Source: Delphinapterus leucas
Taxonomy: Eukaryota > Chordata > Mammalia > Artiodactyla > Monodontidae
NCBI RefSeq assembly: GCF_002288925.2
Contig: NW_022098000.1
Location: 16,934,889-16,998,888 of the forward strand
Length of the DNA: 64,000 bases
Direction of reading: 5' to 3'
Part shown: positions 24,804 to 35,984 of the stretch, piece by piece
Layout: the number at the start of each line of letters is the position of its first letter
Numbering within the stretch: the stretch's first letter is position 1
Notes under the pieces: model-generated
Databases searched by the model: none
Seen by the model: only the letters and a program-made list of their open reading frames with translations
Told to the model about the DNA's origin: nothing
Position numbers and translations under genes: made by a program

Positions 24804-26420
24804 ATTGAGGTAAGACCCACCCCAGCCCTGCCTGGAGGGGCCGAGAAAAGCTTCTGGAAAATGTGACGTCTCGGCTGGGTCTGAAAGGATGGTAGGCTAT
24901 CCCAGGAAGGGAGAGCACTGAAAGAGAACAGCTTGAGCAAAGACCCAGTGTCATGAATTGGCATGAAGTATGCAGGGAAATACAAGTCAACATTTTTCAA
25001 GGCAAAGTGTGAGTGAAGAATAGCAGGTGATGAGGTCTTGGCTAAAAGCCTGATGAGGCATGAAGACCTTTCTGTACATTCTCTCATGCCAGCCTTTTTC
25101 CTGGGGGCAGTGGGGAGCCACTGTATAGCTTGAAACAGGGAATGGTGTGTTCAGATGCCATTCTGGTGACTATGTGGGGCTTCTTAGGAGGAAGATAAGT
25201 CTAGAGGCAGAGCGACAAGTTGAATGACTGTGGTCAAGATGACCATGGCCAATGGTGGCCAAGATGGAGAGATGAGAACACTTTAGGAGGTGAAATTGAC
25301 TGGAATGTTGGGCAGTAAAGAAGCAGAAATCTAAGTTACTAAAAAGTTTTAGTTTGTACAATTGGTGACACTGCCCACCAAGGTGGTGGGATGAGGTGTG
25401 GTTGAGTTAGCAGTCCCTCTGGGGAAAAAATGTCCAAAATTTCCCTTGGACAATAGGTGGATTCTAATTTGGTGGTATGTATTTCAGAATATCACATCAC
25501 CTTCCTTTTCAGAGTGGACATAATCCCCCCATGATGATTCAGGTAATGCATCTTTATTACTCTTTTGTCAGTGTTCTTTCCCATGGTTTCTCAAGTTGCT
25601 AAAAGGCTTAGAGCAAGCGGCTGACTCCACGGAAAGGACAGGAGTTAGTTGGGCTGCTCAGTCATTCTCCCCCTCCCACATGGAGACACAAGGCATGAGG
25701 ACCCAGGTAGGGAAGCGCAATGCATCACAGAGATAGACAACAGCAAGAGATCATGGACCCTCCTGGAAGCAGCTTCCACAAAAAATTTGCATGGAGTTTT
25801 AGAATGATCCTGAACCTCCTGTAGCACATTCACGAGCATCCAGCACCCCAGGCTAGGAATGCCAATAGGAAGGAAAGTGCCCTGGAAGCGGCGGGCTGGT
25901 TAAAGCCCTGGCTTTGCTACTAATTTGTCATCAGCTTTGGGCAAGTTATTTGACTCATCTGGTTTTCAATATTCTTGTTATAGCACTAGGATTCTGTTCT
26001 CTCTTTGATTGATGGCGTTGATTCAGAGAGCAGAGTAGTTCATACGGGCACCTAGAAAGTGATTTTGGCTTGATTGTTCCCTAATTAAGTGGACATTATG
26101 ACAAGAAGTAGAAATCTTTGTTCAAACCTGCCCCTTGTTCCATACTTATATGTTTCAAGGGTTCCACGAAAGCATAGTTGGGCACACGCAACTGGCTCAG
26201 ACTTCCACTTTCTCACAAACGTTTCCAAGGACATATTTGATGTGTGCTTATTACTGACATTAGAGCAGGCTGTTCCTAGGGGTTGTAAACAGGGAGCCCC
26301 TTGCAGGGCTCCAGCTATCTCCAGGCATCTAAATGTAAAACTTTTGAGTAGTCCAGCCAGGCTAAGACAGACCTCACAAACACATTTTTTTATTGGGAAC
26401 TGTACTAAAACAACATCAAT
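24804..26420. other. No gene seen; one MIR
   Basis: A sense MIR fragment is at about 25888-26000 (TAAAGCCCTGGCTTTGCTAC, GGGCAAGTTATTTGACTCAT). Elsewhere nothing is assignable. The long minus-strand frame near 24563-25087 mostly overlaps the LTR and has no splice context. Confidence 0.5.
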
Positions 26421-26435
26421 CAAAACTTTGTGCCA

Positions 26436-26650
26436 GGGCTTCCCTGGTGGCACAGTGGTTGAGAGTCCGCCTGCCGATGCAGGGGACACAGGTTCGTGCC
26501 CCGGTCCGGGAGGATCCCACATGCCGCGGAGCGGCTGGGCCCGTGAGCCATGGCCGCTGAGCCTGTGCGTCCGGAGCCTGTGCTCCACAACGGGAGAGGC
26601 CACAACAGTGAGAGGCCCGCGTACCGCAAAAACAAACAAACAAACAAACA
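26436..26650 (+). mobile_element. CHR-2-like SINE, sense
   Basis: It runs from GGGCTTCCCTGGTGGCACAG to a (CAAA)n tail at 26626-26650. The target-site duplication is AACTTTGTGCCA (26424-26435) and AACTTGGTGCCA (26651-26662), with one mismatch. Confidence 0.96.
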
Positions 26651-26989
26651 AACTTGGTGCCAAATCCACATTATCCCTCTCCCCCAACCAAATATAAAGT
26701 ACCTAGATACCCATATAGATAGTATATAAATCAGCATCACGTTTTGTAACTTTTTCCAGAAATTTGTCTGTATGAAATCAAGGATCTAAATACTTGGACA
26801 TATTCAGGCAGACAGCTGAATGAATAAAGAACTAAAAAAGGAGATAATCATTATACACAATGTATTTACATTCAAATGCTTGAACTAATCTTAGAAATGA
26901 AAGTTGGTAGATGTCTGTTTTGTCCTGTTCTACACCAACAGGTGGAAATACTTTTTAATTTGCTTATCCATCACCCTAAACATTGCTCC

Positions 26990-27540
26990 GCTAATGATAT
27001 TCTCTTCCAGAACATTCTGTTACACTCAGTTGCCTTCAGGATAAAATCCAAGCTGCTCAGTTTGCCATGAAAGACTATACCTAATATCTTGTAATAACCC
27101 ATAAGGGAAAAGAATCTGAAAAAAATTATACATGTATGTATAACTGAATCACTTTGCTGTATACCTGAAACTAACACAACATTGTAAATCAACCCTACTT
27201 CAATAAACAAACCAACAGCAAAAAACCCAAAGATAATAGGAGAATAAAAAATATGATTTAAAAAAAAAAAGACTGTACTCCTGGCTCTTCGGCCTCAGCC
27301 TCTGCTCTGTACCAATGTGGACCTTGCCTCCATTCCAGCCAAATATATCTCCTCACATATACGTGCATATGTGCTGTGCCTTTGCGTCTGCTGAGACCCA
27401 CCACCCGGCATATCCCCACCGCTCCTCACCTGAATCAGATCTCAACATGCAAATCTAGCTGCATGTCCCTCATTTCCTCCATGCGATTTCTTAGTTCCTC
27501 GACTAAGACAGTGAATTTTTGTTTGCCTCCAAAGCAAATG
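26990..27540 (+). repeat. L2 LINE fragment, sense, split by an L1 end
   Basis: The left part ends TTGCCTTCAGGATAAAATCCAAGCTGCTCAG, a well-known L2 string. The right part (from about 27272) continues with an L2-like run (TGTGCTGTGCCTTTGCGTCTG). Confidence 0.55.
27073..27270 (+). mobile_element. L1 LINE 3' tail, sense
   Basis: ATATCTTGTAATAACCCATAAGGG, AAGAATCTGAAAAAAATTATAC and CATTGTAAATCAACCCTACTTC are the L1 3' end found also at 16.8 and 48.9 kb. An A-rich tail follows at 27258-27270. About 200 bp remain, so it is heavily 5'-truncated. Confidence 0.88.
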
Positions 27541-28645
27541 GACTCAGTGTGTTGCTTATGAAAACTCCCAGGAAGGACCCGGGAGGTGAGGGGACCTATT
27601 CTCACTTGTTCTTGGCTGAGGAAAGAGTCTCAGACCCCAGGTGGTGGCAGAAAAGGAAGGAAAGCCTATGAGTCAATAGGAGTGTAAAGACTGAGCATGC
27701 CTCTCAATACAGAACTTAAACATTTCCCCACAATATATGTATATTTATTCATTTACAAATTATATTAATGTACTACTGCAAGAATACACTGTACATGTGA
27801 TGAAATATATAAAATAACATTTAAGAGGACTAGGTTAAATAGAAATATTGCTTAATATTTTTTATCCTAATTACAGTATTCTAACAGCCCGTGGATTAGG
27901 TTGAATACTCTATTCGGATACCATGACCCCTGGAACAGCATCAGGCTCCTGTGTTACAGCAATAATAACAAGTTCTACTGACACTTCTGTGACTCTTTCC
28001 ATTATGCTGAACCAAATTATAGGGAGTCACTCTTTTAGACAAAAATACTCCAGGCTATGAGTCTAAGAAACATTTATCAGGGCTCATATGTTGCCTGACT
28101 CTAGAAGGACGCCGTTTATATTTTCTGTGAACGGGGCCCCCTAACTTTGCTCAGTGCACAACCTGTGCAACTCTACATGGGGACTCTGTGAGTGCCTAAT
28201 CAGAGACAGACCCTGAGGATGCCTTCCAAGGGACAGGCTTCACGTGAGCTGAGGGTGGAAAGGCGTGTTGATTTCCTGCTGGCCCTCCCTACCACACCCA
28301 AATCTAGAGACCCTAATCACTATCAAGCGGTCTGCTCAAGTGGATAATAGATGGTGCCAGACACGTGACACTGATACAGAGCTGGAGCCACATACCCTAG
28401 TCAAAGACTGTAAGAGCTGGAATGGACTGCACTTCAGAGATGAGGAAACTTGGGTCCAAGAATGTTTTATAGTGAATCATTGACAAAGTCGTATTAGAAT
28501 TTCCTGACCAGTGCTCTTTCCACAATATTACACCGTCACATTAATATCAGCTAGCAGAACATTTATAATGTCTAGTAACTATAAGGCATGGTGCCTAAAA
28601 TAAAAATTGTTATTTTATGGATGGTTCAAATTCATCACAATAAAC
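27541..28645. other. No gene seen
   Basis: Unassigned sequence, AT-rich at 27730-27860. No exon-like frame. Confidence 0.45.
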
Positions 28646-28649
28646 AATA

Positions 28650-28893
28650 ATAATTTAGCCTCCTAAATATTGAGCATTTACTATACGTCAGATACTACAC
28701 TAAGCAATTTACATGGATTCTCTTATTCAATCTTCATAACCACCCTATGAGGAACATATCATCATGACATCCATTTTACCAATGAGAAAAGTGGTAAACA
28801 ATTTAACAGAAATTAATGTGCTAAGCCAGGATTCAAACCATGCAACCTGACTTGAAAACGTGCTCTACAGCATACATATATATACTGCCTTCC
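28650..28893 (-). repeat. MIR SINE, antisense, near full length
   Basis: It runs from ATATTGAGCATTTACTATACG through TTCAATCTTCATAACCACCC, CCATTTTACCAATGAGAAAAG and GCCAGGATTCAAACCATGC to an ACTGCCTTCC end. This is the full MIR order in reverse complement. Confidence 0.85.
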
Positions 28894-29007
28894 ATAATCA
28901 ATGACATCAATTATGTGCAGGACAAATGGTGTTAATTTGTACCATTTTTCTTTGCAACTGTCATCGTCAGATTACTTTTTTTCCTTTGTGTTAAATACCA
29001 GAATATT

Positions 29008-29132
29008 TTTTTTCTCTCTCTCTCCCTCTCCATCTCCCTCTCTATCTCTTATCTCTCTTATCTCCATCTATATCTCTATCTCCTTTCCTCCCTCAGTCTC
29101 TGTCCCTCTCGTCCCTCTCTTTCTTTCTCTTC

Positions 29133-29166
<34 letters not shown>
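29008..29166. repeat. CT-rich tract followed by (CA)n
   Basis: Pyrimidine-rich CTCTCT/CTCCAT text from 29008 to about 29132, then a (CA) dinucleotide run of about 16 units to 29166. Confidence 0.95.
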
Positions 29167-29168
<2 letters not shown>

Positions 29169-29466
29169 TAGGAAAATGTCTACAGGTCCTTCAATTTTAG
29201 CAGAAAGCAGCAAGAAATTCTTATAATCCTATCAGCAAATTCTGAACTGACAACTTCTCTTGGTTGCCTTACGACATGAATTGCAGCTCTCACTGGAGAC
29301 TTTTCCTTCACTGGATCTCAGCCAATGACCAAGAAGCAGTTATTTCTTTCCTCTTATTATTTTCAAGAATTGTGTTTCTCTGTCTTTGCCCACAGGACAG
29401 TGCACTTGGGTTGTGCTGCATTCATCTCTTACATCCAGTACGTGGCACGTAGTATCTTGTAAATGT

Positions 29467-29535
29467 TGGAAAGAAAGAAGGAAGGAAGGAAGGAAAGAAG
29501 GAAAGAAGGAAGGAAGGGAGGGAGGGAGGGAGGGA
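29467..29535. repeat. (GAAG)/(GGGA) purine tract
   Basis: About 69 nt of A and G only: AAGG tetramers with AAAG interruptions, ending in GGGA tetramers. It is the opposite strand sense to the pyrimidine tract at 7.4 kb. Confidence 0.95.
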
Positions 29536-29936
29536 TATATGAATGACTGTGAACACATTTTCTGGATCATATGTTCCTGGAGAAGAGGTCCACAGGTGAA
29601 GTGAGAATAACATCTCCATTCACTCAATAGCTCTTGTCTAAACCCCTAGAGTCAAACTTAGCTCCTTCCCTTCCTTTTACTACACATCAGACCCACCAGC
29701 AAAACCTCTGGGCTCTCTCTTCCCAACAATCCCAATCTACTTGGCACCAGCTCCACTGTTGTCACCATCATCCAATCCACCATCCTCCCCTGCCTAGTTT
29801 TTCAAGGGCCTCCAACCTGTCCTCCCTGCCTCTACCCTTTCTCTGCTGTAGTCTATCATCAAAAGGGCAGTCAGAATTTTCCTTCCAAAACCCTCTGATG
29901 ACTCCCCTTATCACTCAGAGTAAAAATGGAAGCTCT

Positions 29937-30149
29937 GGGCTTCCCTGGTGGCGCAGTGGTTGAGAGTCCGCCTGCCGATGCAGGGGACGCGGGTTCGTGC
30001 CCCGGTCCGGGAGGATCCCACATGCCGCGGAGCGGCTGGGCCCGTGAGCCATGGCCACCGAGCCTGCGCGTCCGGAGCCTGTGCTCCGCTATGGGAGAGG
30101 CCACGACAGTGAGAGGCCCGCGTACCGCACAAAAAAAAAAAAAAAAAAA
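29937..30149 (+). mobile_element. CHR-2-like SINE, sense
   Basis: A textbook copy: GGGCTTCCCTGGTGGCGCAG head, GGTTCGTGCCCCGGTCC B box, GTACCGCACAAA end with about 19 A. The target-site duplication is TGGAAGCTCTG / TGGAATCTCTG (one mismatch). It pairs in inverted orientation with the copy at 34.8 kb. Confidence 0.97.
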
Positions 30150-30282
30150 GTGGAATCTCTGTCAACGGCTCATCAGGCCTAGGCGTGACCTGTACCCACC
30201 TCCACCTCTCTTATCTCCCCCGCCCCCACGCCCCGGCTACCCCTACTCCTCCCACCCCTACTCAGCATCATTCTCGTCCCAC

Positions 30283-30862
30283 TGTGGGAAGCTGAACAAT
30301 GGCTCCCAAATAGGCCCATGCTTTAATTCCCAGAAACTTTGAAGCCAAAGGGACTTTGCAGAAGTGATTAAATTAAGGATCTTGAAATGAGGAGATTAGC
30401 CTGGATTATCCTGCGGGCCCAAACTAATCACAAGTTTCCTTATAAGAGGGATGCAGAAGGAGTCAGATTGGAAGGCAAGGGGAAGCTGGGGGCTTCCTTG
30501 GAGGCCCAGTGGTTAAGACTCTGCGCTTCCACTAAAGGGGGCACGAGTTCGATCTCTGGTCGGGGAACTAAGAGCCTGCATGCTGCATGGTGTGGCCAAA
30601 AAAAAAAAGGTGAAGCTGGAAGCCAGGGAGAAAGGGAGATGTGACATGGGCCAGGAGCCAAGAATGAGGACCATCTCTAGAAGAATGGAGGAAACAAATT
30701 CTCGCCTGGAGCCTCTGGAAGGAGCACAGCTCTGCTGACTCCTTGTTTTAGCCCTTTAAGACTCATTTCCGGTTGATCTCCAGAAGGTAGGAGAATAAAT
30801 TTATGTGGTTTGGAGCCACTATGTTTGTAGTAATTTGTTAGGGCAGCAGTAGGAAATTCACA
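30283..30862 (+). mobile_element. MaLR-family LTR (MLT1-like), sense, with nested SINE
   Basis: It starts TGTGGGAAGCTGAACAATGG. It has GGGACTTTGCAGAAGTGATT and GATTATCCTGCGGGCCC before the SINE, then GGAGAATAAATTTATGTGG and GTAATTTGTTAGGGCAGCAG after it. Without the SINE it is about 450 bp, normal for an MLT1 LTR. Confidence 0.8.
30489..30608 (+). mobile_element. Short tRNA-derived CHR-family SINE, sense
   Basis: About 120 bp: GGGGCTTCCTTGGAGGCCC head, GAGTTCGATCTCTGGTCGGG B box, short GCATGGTGTGGCC body, A-tail. The target-site duplication is GGGGAAGCTGG / GGTGAAGCTGG. It inserted into the MLT1-like LTR. Confidence 0.93.
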
Positions 30863-31058
30863 CACCCGTTGTTTTGTTTTATGTTTCTTTATGGCACTAT
30901 CACCACTCAGCATACTTTATATTTACTTCCCTATTTGTCCATCTGTTGTCTCTCCCACTACGATGCAAAGTGCTGGGGAGCCAGGCCTTTGTTTTCTTCA
31001 TTGTTGTACACCCAGAACCTGGCGCAATAACTCTCTGTTGAATGAATAAATAAATGAC

Positions 31059-33245
31059 ACATTTTAACTAAGTAAGTAACAGGTCAACACCCTGAAATGG
31101 CCGAGCCTCAATGAAAAGTTGGTTGAACACAGTTAACCTGCATGACATTTTCTCTGACTTGTCCAGACGGGTGGAAACATACACAAATGAGTACAGGTGT
31201 ACCTGCAGCCCAAGTGGTCTACACCAAAACAGCCCAGGAGGAGAACAACCCCAGAACACCAGCAACAAGCCCGCTAGGAAGATGGTGATCCCCGTCCAAC
31301 GCAGGGGTTCCAGCAGCCCTTCTGCAGAGCTGGGAGGAGGGAGGAGCCTGGGCTGGTCACACACACGCCCTCCACTCCCACGCAAGCCCTGCAGCCCTGT
31401 ATCACCTGTTTTCATATTACTCATTTCCCTCCTCATTGAATAAAGGACCGCAGTGGAGGTGGGCTGGGGGGTGGAGAAGCCAGGATTATGACTGCCCTTC
31501 TTCTCACTGAGTGATGCTGAGAATCTCTAAAAAGGAGTTCACACATAGGAGCTGAGGTTGATGGTACATTCTACGTCCACTTGATGGTACATTCTACGTC
31601 CACTTAGTTAACAAAATTATACTAAAAAGAATGTAAATGTAAAGAGTTAATTAGATCCAATATTTACTTTAGGGAACCACGGATCTTAACTTAGGAACCA
31701 CATGGCACTATCAAGTCATTTTTCCTGTTGCTGGTACCAGCTAGAGATGCCAACACTTCTATTTCCTCCTACTTCTGTTTGGTTCAGTCTAATTTCTGAT
31801 GAAATCAACACTTTGCCTAATAACATGCAAATAATGGTTTGATGTGCCCATAATGATGATGATGGTCATGACCATGATGATTGATTCATCTTGTCTCTTG
31901 CAGGAAGTTGCAGGGATGCCTCTGTCTTGAGGAAAATACACCTAGTCCTCACTTTTAAAAAGGTGACTTTTTTTGAAACTAACACAACGGTCATGTGAAT
32001 ATAATGGCTGGAATGCTGCTTGAATGCACCTGTTTGAATGTCACCTCCTCTGTGGAGCCTTTCCTTACTCCTTCGTCCACCCTTGGGCATTCCCAGAATA
32101 CCCACAGCACAATGCTCTCTCACTCCTCCATTTCACCAAAATTCACAACTTGCAAGTCTGTCTCCTGTACCACATTGTTATTTCTTGAGAGCAAGGGCTC
32201 TGTCTACACACGCTTCTTTCTCCCAAATGCTCAACAAAATCCCAGGCAAGGTTTGCCAGGTACCTAAATATGAACCAAACCAAACGCTCTCGGTGCTTTT
32301 GAAATGGACCTTGTGGTAGAATAAAGGAGACGATTTATACACCAAACAGGTAGAGAAAATTAGAAAATAATTATGTATTAAATTAGAAAAGAAAGCGCAT
32401 TTCATTAAAGGAGTTAATTCGAAACCAGAAAGGGGAGAAATGAGTGTTGACTGGGGTTTTTATAGGTTCATAGAGTAATCATTTTTGTTGTCTTCACATA
32501 AAAATTTGTGTAAATATGAATTTGGGTGGGGAATGTTGGGGAAAACATCATCTTGATCTATAAAGATGATTTGTTTAGCCCTGAAATAATTTTTATGTTT
32601 TGATAATATTCATAACCATAATCTTTATTAGAATATCAGTCTAATGCAAAGATCACCAAAGTTCTTTGTTTAAATATACTAAGGGCTAAACATTAACACG
32701 GACACTAAGTGTATTACTACTAGAGAAATCATTTTATCTCATCAGATATTTTAGTTATATTGGTGCCAAAAGGGCAAGCTCGGTGACAGACGTAACATTT
32801 ATCGACCATACATACGAAGTACTATCTGTGACCTTAGAAATGTTAAGAAGGACCATCGATTTGACTTCAACAAGCCTTAGTTTCGTTTTTCAAAATGATG
32901 ATGATGAAAGAAATTTAACCAGACAGGAAAATGCACTTAATGTCTGTCACAAAGGAAAGGATCTGAGCAACAATTTCTGCTCCCTCATAAGTGAACTCTT
33001 AAAAAATGCTTGGCCTGTGGTATAGAGAAGTCAATGATTAGACACACACTTTTAAATGCACTTACCAATTCTTGTAATTTTGAGCGGTCCTGGGTGAACT
33101 ATGGGACAACCCATTCCATCAGCCCTACTCTTTAATATATATTGACCCCCAAGGACCATGACACCATGCATCTTTCCCTCGTCACTCAGAGCAAAATAAA
33201 ACACCATCTGCGTGTGCGGGTGTGTCTGTCAGAGGCAGCCCTTAC
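31059..33245. other. No exon recognised; L2 fragment and a tandem duplication inside
   Basis: Downstream of the minus-strand exon, so probably intron of the same gene. An L2-like stretch is at 32010-32250 (GTCACCTCCTCTGTGGAGCC, TTGAGAGCAAGGGCTCTGTC). A perfect 23-bp tandem repeat is at 31558-31603. I could not identify the next (3') exon. Confidence 0.45.
31558..31603. repeat. Perfect 23-bp tandem duplication (2 copies)
   Basis: The unit begins TTGATGGTACATTC and ends TACGTCCAC. It occurs at 31558-31580 and again at 31581-31603 with no mismatch. Confidence 0.95.
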
Positions 33246-33761
33246 CTTCACAGAGAGGTTAACCTCAGGGTTAGTGGAAGCTGATTCGTTCTCTTCTGAA
33301 ACGTCATCAGCAGAATAGCTGGTAGGGGAGTCCTCGCTGGTGGAGAAGCCTCTGCTGTGCTGGATGGTGAAGCTGGAAGGAGAAGTCAGATGTGCTTCCA
33401 TCTCACTTCCATTCTCCTGGGGCTCCCCAGGTTGAGGATGCTGAGCCTCAGGATATACTTTTTCAGGCAGGAGGTATTCTCCTGTTTCTCGTTGAAAAGA
33501 GGCTGAGGTGCTCTCCTGACCAACAACAGCATAAATGGCCACAGAGCCATACCCATGGGTTTCCAACCCAGTGGCATATAAATTGGCTTCTGCCTTCAAG
33601 TCTTCATGGACATCATTGTAAAGGGGACCTTTGTCTTCTGCTGGCTGGTCTGAATCCTCATATGCCCTCTCTTTTTGGATTCTGTCACAGATGGTGCTGC
33701 AGTCTTCATCATTCATGTTTATTGATTTGGTGGATCCTTTTGCAGGCAGACCTGAGTAGGT
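33246..33761 (-). CDS. Internal coding exon, tyrosine-rich acidic segment of an unrecognised protein
   Basis: Seen: a canonical acceptor lies just upstream (TTTCCTCATTTCAG, then ACCTACTCAGG) and a canonical donor just downstream (CTGTGAAG then GTAAGG). Between them 516 nt stay open: 172 codons, starting and ending in phase 0, so skipping would keep the frame. The segment is acidic and rich in Glu, Ser and Pro, with no hydrophobic stretch, so it looks like a cytoplasmic or disordered region. Tyrosines cluster in its first 100 residues: YEDS, PLYNDV, LYATGL, YGSVAIYAVV, EYLLPE and VYPE. Several fit YxxV/YxxL-type SH2-binding or sorting motifs. A Ser/Asp/Glu-rich stretch lies near the end. Inferred: a cytoplasmic tail or signalling adaptor segment, perhaps of an immune-cell protein. 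I do not recognise the gene, and neighbouring exons are not found in this window. The frame runs open a little beyond both splice sites by chance. Confidence 0.72.
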
Positions 33762-33886
33762 CTGAAATGAGGAAAGGGATAGAGGATGCTGTATCACCTT
33801 GCAGAGGAATCAACGGGTTTTGAAACACAGCAACTAGCAACAGCTATCAATGACAGGTCCCTAAAAATTATTGACCGGAGACTTTA

Positions 33887-34181
33887 ATCGGCAAACCACA
33901 AGTCCACTGGACATGAGGTAAAGCTTAAACACTCAGTTAACTCCTTCACTCCTAAGGATATTTTCAAGCAGACTCTATAGTCTTCCTCATTGCCAGTAAC
34001 TCCAAAATTCTTCGGATCAACTAGAGGTTGACTTGAATTATCTTCCCAGTATACATTGAAATTCTGAATATCTAGCCATTTGTCACTAAATAGTGTTCCC
34101 TCTTCCAATTGCCTCCAAATGCTGACAGCATTCAAGAAGTCCCTGCAGTTCAGTGGAGCACAATTCTTCACAATAGTAACT
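33887..34181 (-). other. Open frame of unknown nature upstream of the exon
   Basis: About 97 codons are open between stops on the minus strand, with a non-repetitive, protein-like composition (it includes DKWLDIQNFNVYWEDNSS and NEEDYRVCLK). There is no ATG at its start. An acceptor-like ACTGAACTGCAG lies near 34145, but I see no matching donor, and the frame ends in a stop. It could be a decayed retrocopy or old transposon coding sequence, a terminal exon, or chance. I recognise no family. Confidence 0.25.
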
Positions 34182-34792
34182 CATCTATGAATAGCTGAAT
34201 TCATTACACAAAACAGTTGTTTGAGTATTGATACCCTATGATAAATGTGCTACACATGCTCCAGTTAGGTAATGAGTGCCATTTACGTTTCTTATCTGGA
34301 AACACCACAAGGTGATTAAATAACAGAAGGAAAAGAAGATAAATGCCCTTGTCTATGGTCACATCAGTACAGATCACCCAAACTAAGGGACTCAAAGATT
34401 TATGGCTTTGAGTTTTATTTTTTTCTCTTCGACCCGTGTGATCATCACAGTCAAGACACCTTCACAAAGATCCTCTTATGTACAGGATACTGAGTTGAGC
34501 ACTAAACATTTGAGTTAGCAGATACATTCTCTGTCCTCAAAGGACTTCTAAAGCAAAGAACTGTATGCACAAAGTTGTCTAGTTGATGTCATCTACAGAT
34601 GCCTCGAATACACAGGCTCTTTGTTTTTTAACCTGGTACTCAATCCTGCTAATTCCTGCATCCCTTCACCCACCACGTACATCATTCTCTTTGAAGTGAC
34701 AACCCAGATGGATTGTAAAGGGACTTTTGTGTCTAGAAATCGTGTGAAAATTGAGAAGCAATGCAACTCTGGTTGACAGGTTCCAAAACATT
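34182..34792. other. No gene seen
   Basis: Unassigned sequence, probably intron of the minus-strand gene. It ends at the left target-site copy of the next SINE (34793-34807). Confidence 0.45.
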
Positions 34793-34807
34793 TGATGAGC
34801 ATCTTAT

Positions 34808-35019
34808 TTTTTTTTTTTTTTTTTTTTGTGGTACACGGGCCTCTCACTGTTGTGGCCTCTCCCGTTGCGGAGCATAGGCTCCAGACGCGCAGGCTCAGCG
34901 GCCATGGCTCACGGGCCCAGCCGCTCCACGTTATGTGGGATCTTCCCAGACCAGGGCACGAACCCGTGTCCCCCGCATCAGCAGGTGGACTCTCAACCAC
35001 TGCGCCACCAGGGAAGCCC
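34808..35019 (-). mobile_element. CHR-2-like SINE, antisense
   Basis: T-run of about 20, then GGCCTCTCACTGTTGTGG and so on to the head GGGAAGCCC. The target-site duplication TGATGAGCATCTTAT is exact at 34793-34807 and 35020-35034. The 15-bp exact duplication suggests a fairly recent insertion. Confidence 0.97.
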
Positions 35020-35034
35020 TGATGAGCATCTTAT

Positions 35035-35984
35035 AGACAAAACTTCATTGTACCCTTGCCTCCAATGTTGCATCCAGGAATCTTCTGGAGCGAACTAAAG
35101 CAGTATTTCTAGAATTCAAGCTTTTGGGATAGCTTAAAGAATAGATAAAGGGAAAGAGACCAGAGACAGACTTTAAAGTCTATTGATGCTATCCCTTTCT
35201 TTTATTGAAAGGTGAGGTTTGATGGGTCCAAATACCTGATAGATTACCATAGTTCCCATAATCTGGTGTTTATAACTCAGTGGAGAGCCAGCTCAAGTCC
35301 TTCTCATAATTTTAGCACCAGAGAAAAGCTAAAAGGTCATACAGTCTACCTGATTTTACATTTGAAGGCAGGCTGGAGCCTCGAAAGGGGAAGAAAGTGG
35401 TCCAAGTTCACAGAGTTAATGATGGAGCTGATTTTGGCTGTGATTTCCTAACCTCCAGTTCAGTGATCTTCCTGCCACTCACTCCCTTCTTAAGTCGGTG
35501 TTTTCCAACCTTTTTTATGATCATACAACCTTCCACTCCCACCCCATCCCTAAAGGATCCTTTTTAGGTATCTTTCCCGTGAAATTAAAATACTGCCAAT
35601 ATATTACATATCTGTTACATACTGTATGTACATCTGTGCTTTATACATCAAAAAAGAGTAAGTTTTTGTCCCTTAAGAACCAATTTTCACCCCTTTGGGG
35701 GTGATATCGCTCCTTTTGAGAATATGTGCTTTCACTGCTAGAACACTTCTAGATTATGTGCAACTCTGCAACAAGATTATGTGTCATTCTGCATCACTTC
35801 CAAGGAACAGTATTCTACGTGAGCTTATATATACCGCATGCTACCAGGTCCGCACCAAGGTGACCCAGTGAGTCTGAGGGGGCTAGCTAAGCTTAGGGCC
35901 CAATACACAGGTATTTTATAAATTTGGTCCCCTTGTTATCCCATTTCAGGACACACCTATCATGATTTAGTTACAGGCTGTAAC
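35035..35984. other. No gene seen; old repeat remnants
   Basis: A weak reverse MIR-like block is at about 35330-35470 (GATTTTACATTTGAAGGC, CCAAGTTCACAGAGTTAATG). A small hAT-like remnant is possible at 35490-35735 (GTTTTCCAACCTTTTTT at one end, GGGGGTGATATCGCTCC at the other). Confidence 0.4.

Larger units (their letters stand above)
29640..31058 (+). repeat. L2 LINE, sense, interrupted twice
   Basis: L2-like text at 29640-29936 (ACCCTCTGATGACTCCCC, CACTCAGAGTAAAAATGG), resuming at 30150-30282 after a SINE, and again at about 30870-31058 with the L2 3' tail (GCCAGGCCTTTG, CCCAGAACCTGGCGCAATAA, GTTGAATGAATAAATAAATG). An LTR and two SINEs have landed in it. Confidence 0.65.

Noticed and set aside
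24563..25087. 174-codon minus-strand frame
   Set aside because: Overlaps the antisense of a MaLR LTR; no acceptor or donor frames it.
26085..26697. About 200-codon frames on both strands
   Set aside because: Their longer half is translated CHR-2 SINE. The same peptide text recurs at 12.6, 19.6, 20.8, 29.9, 34.8, 50.5 and 55.8 kb.
33186..33245. Continuation of the tyrosine-rich frame past the donor
   Set aside because: The canonical GTAAGG donor at 33245 and the change in composition (TRTRRWCFIL-type) indicate intron read-through, not coding.
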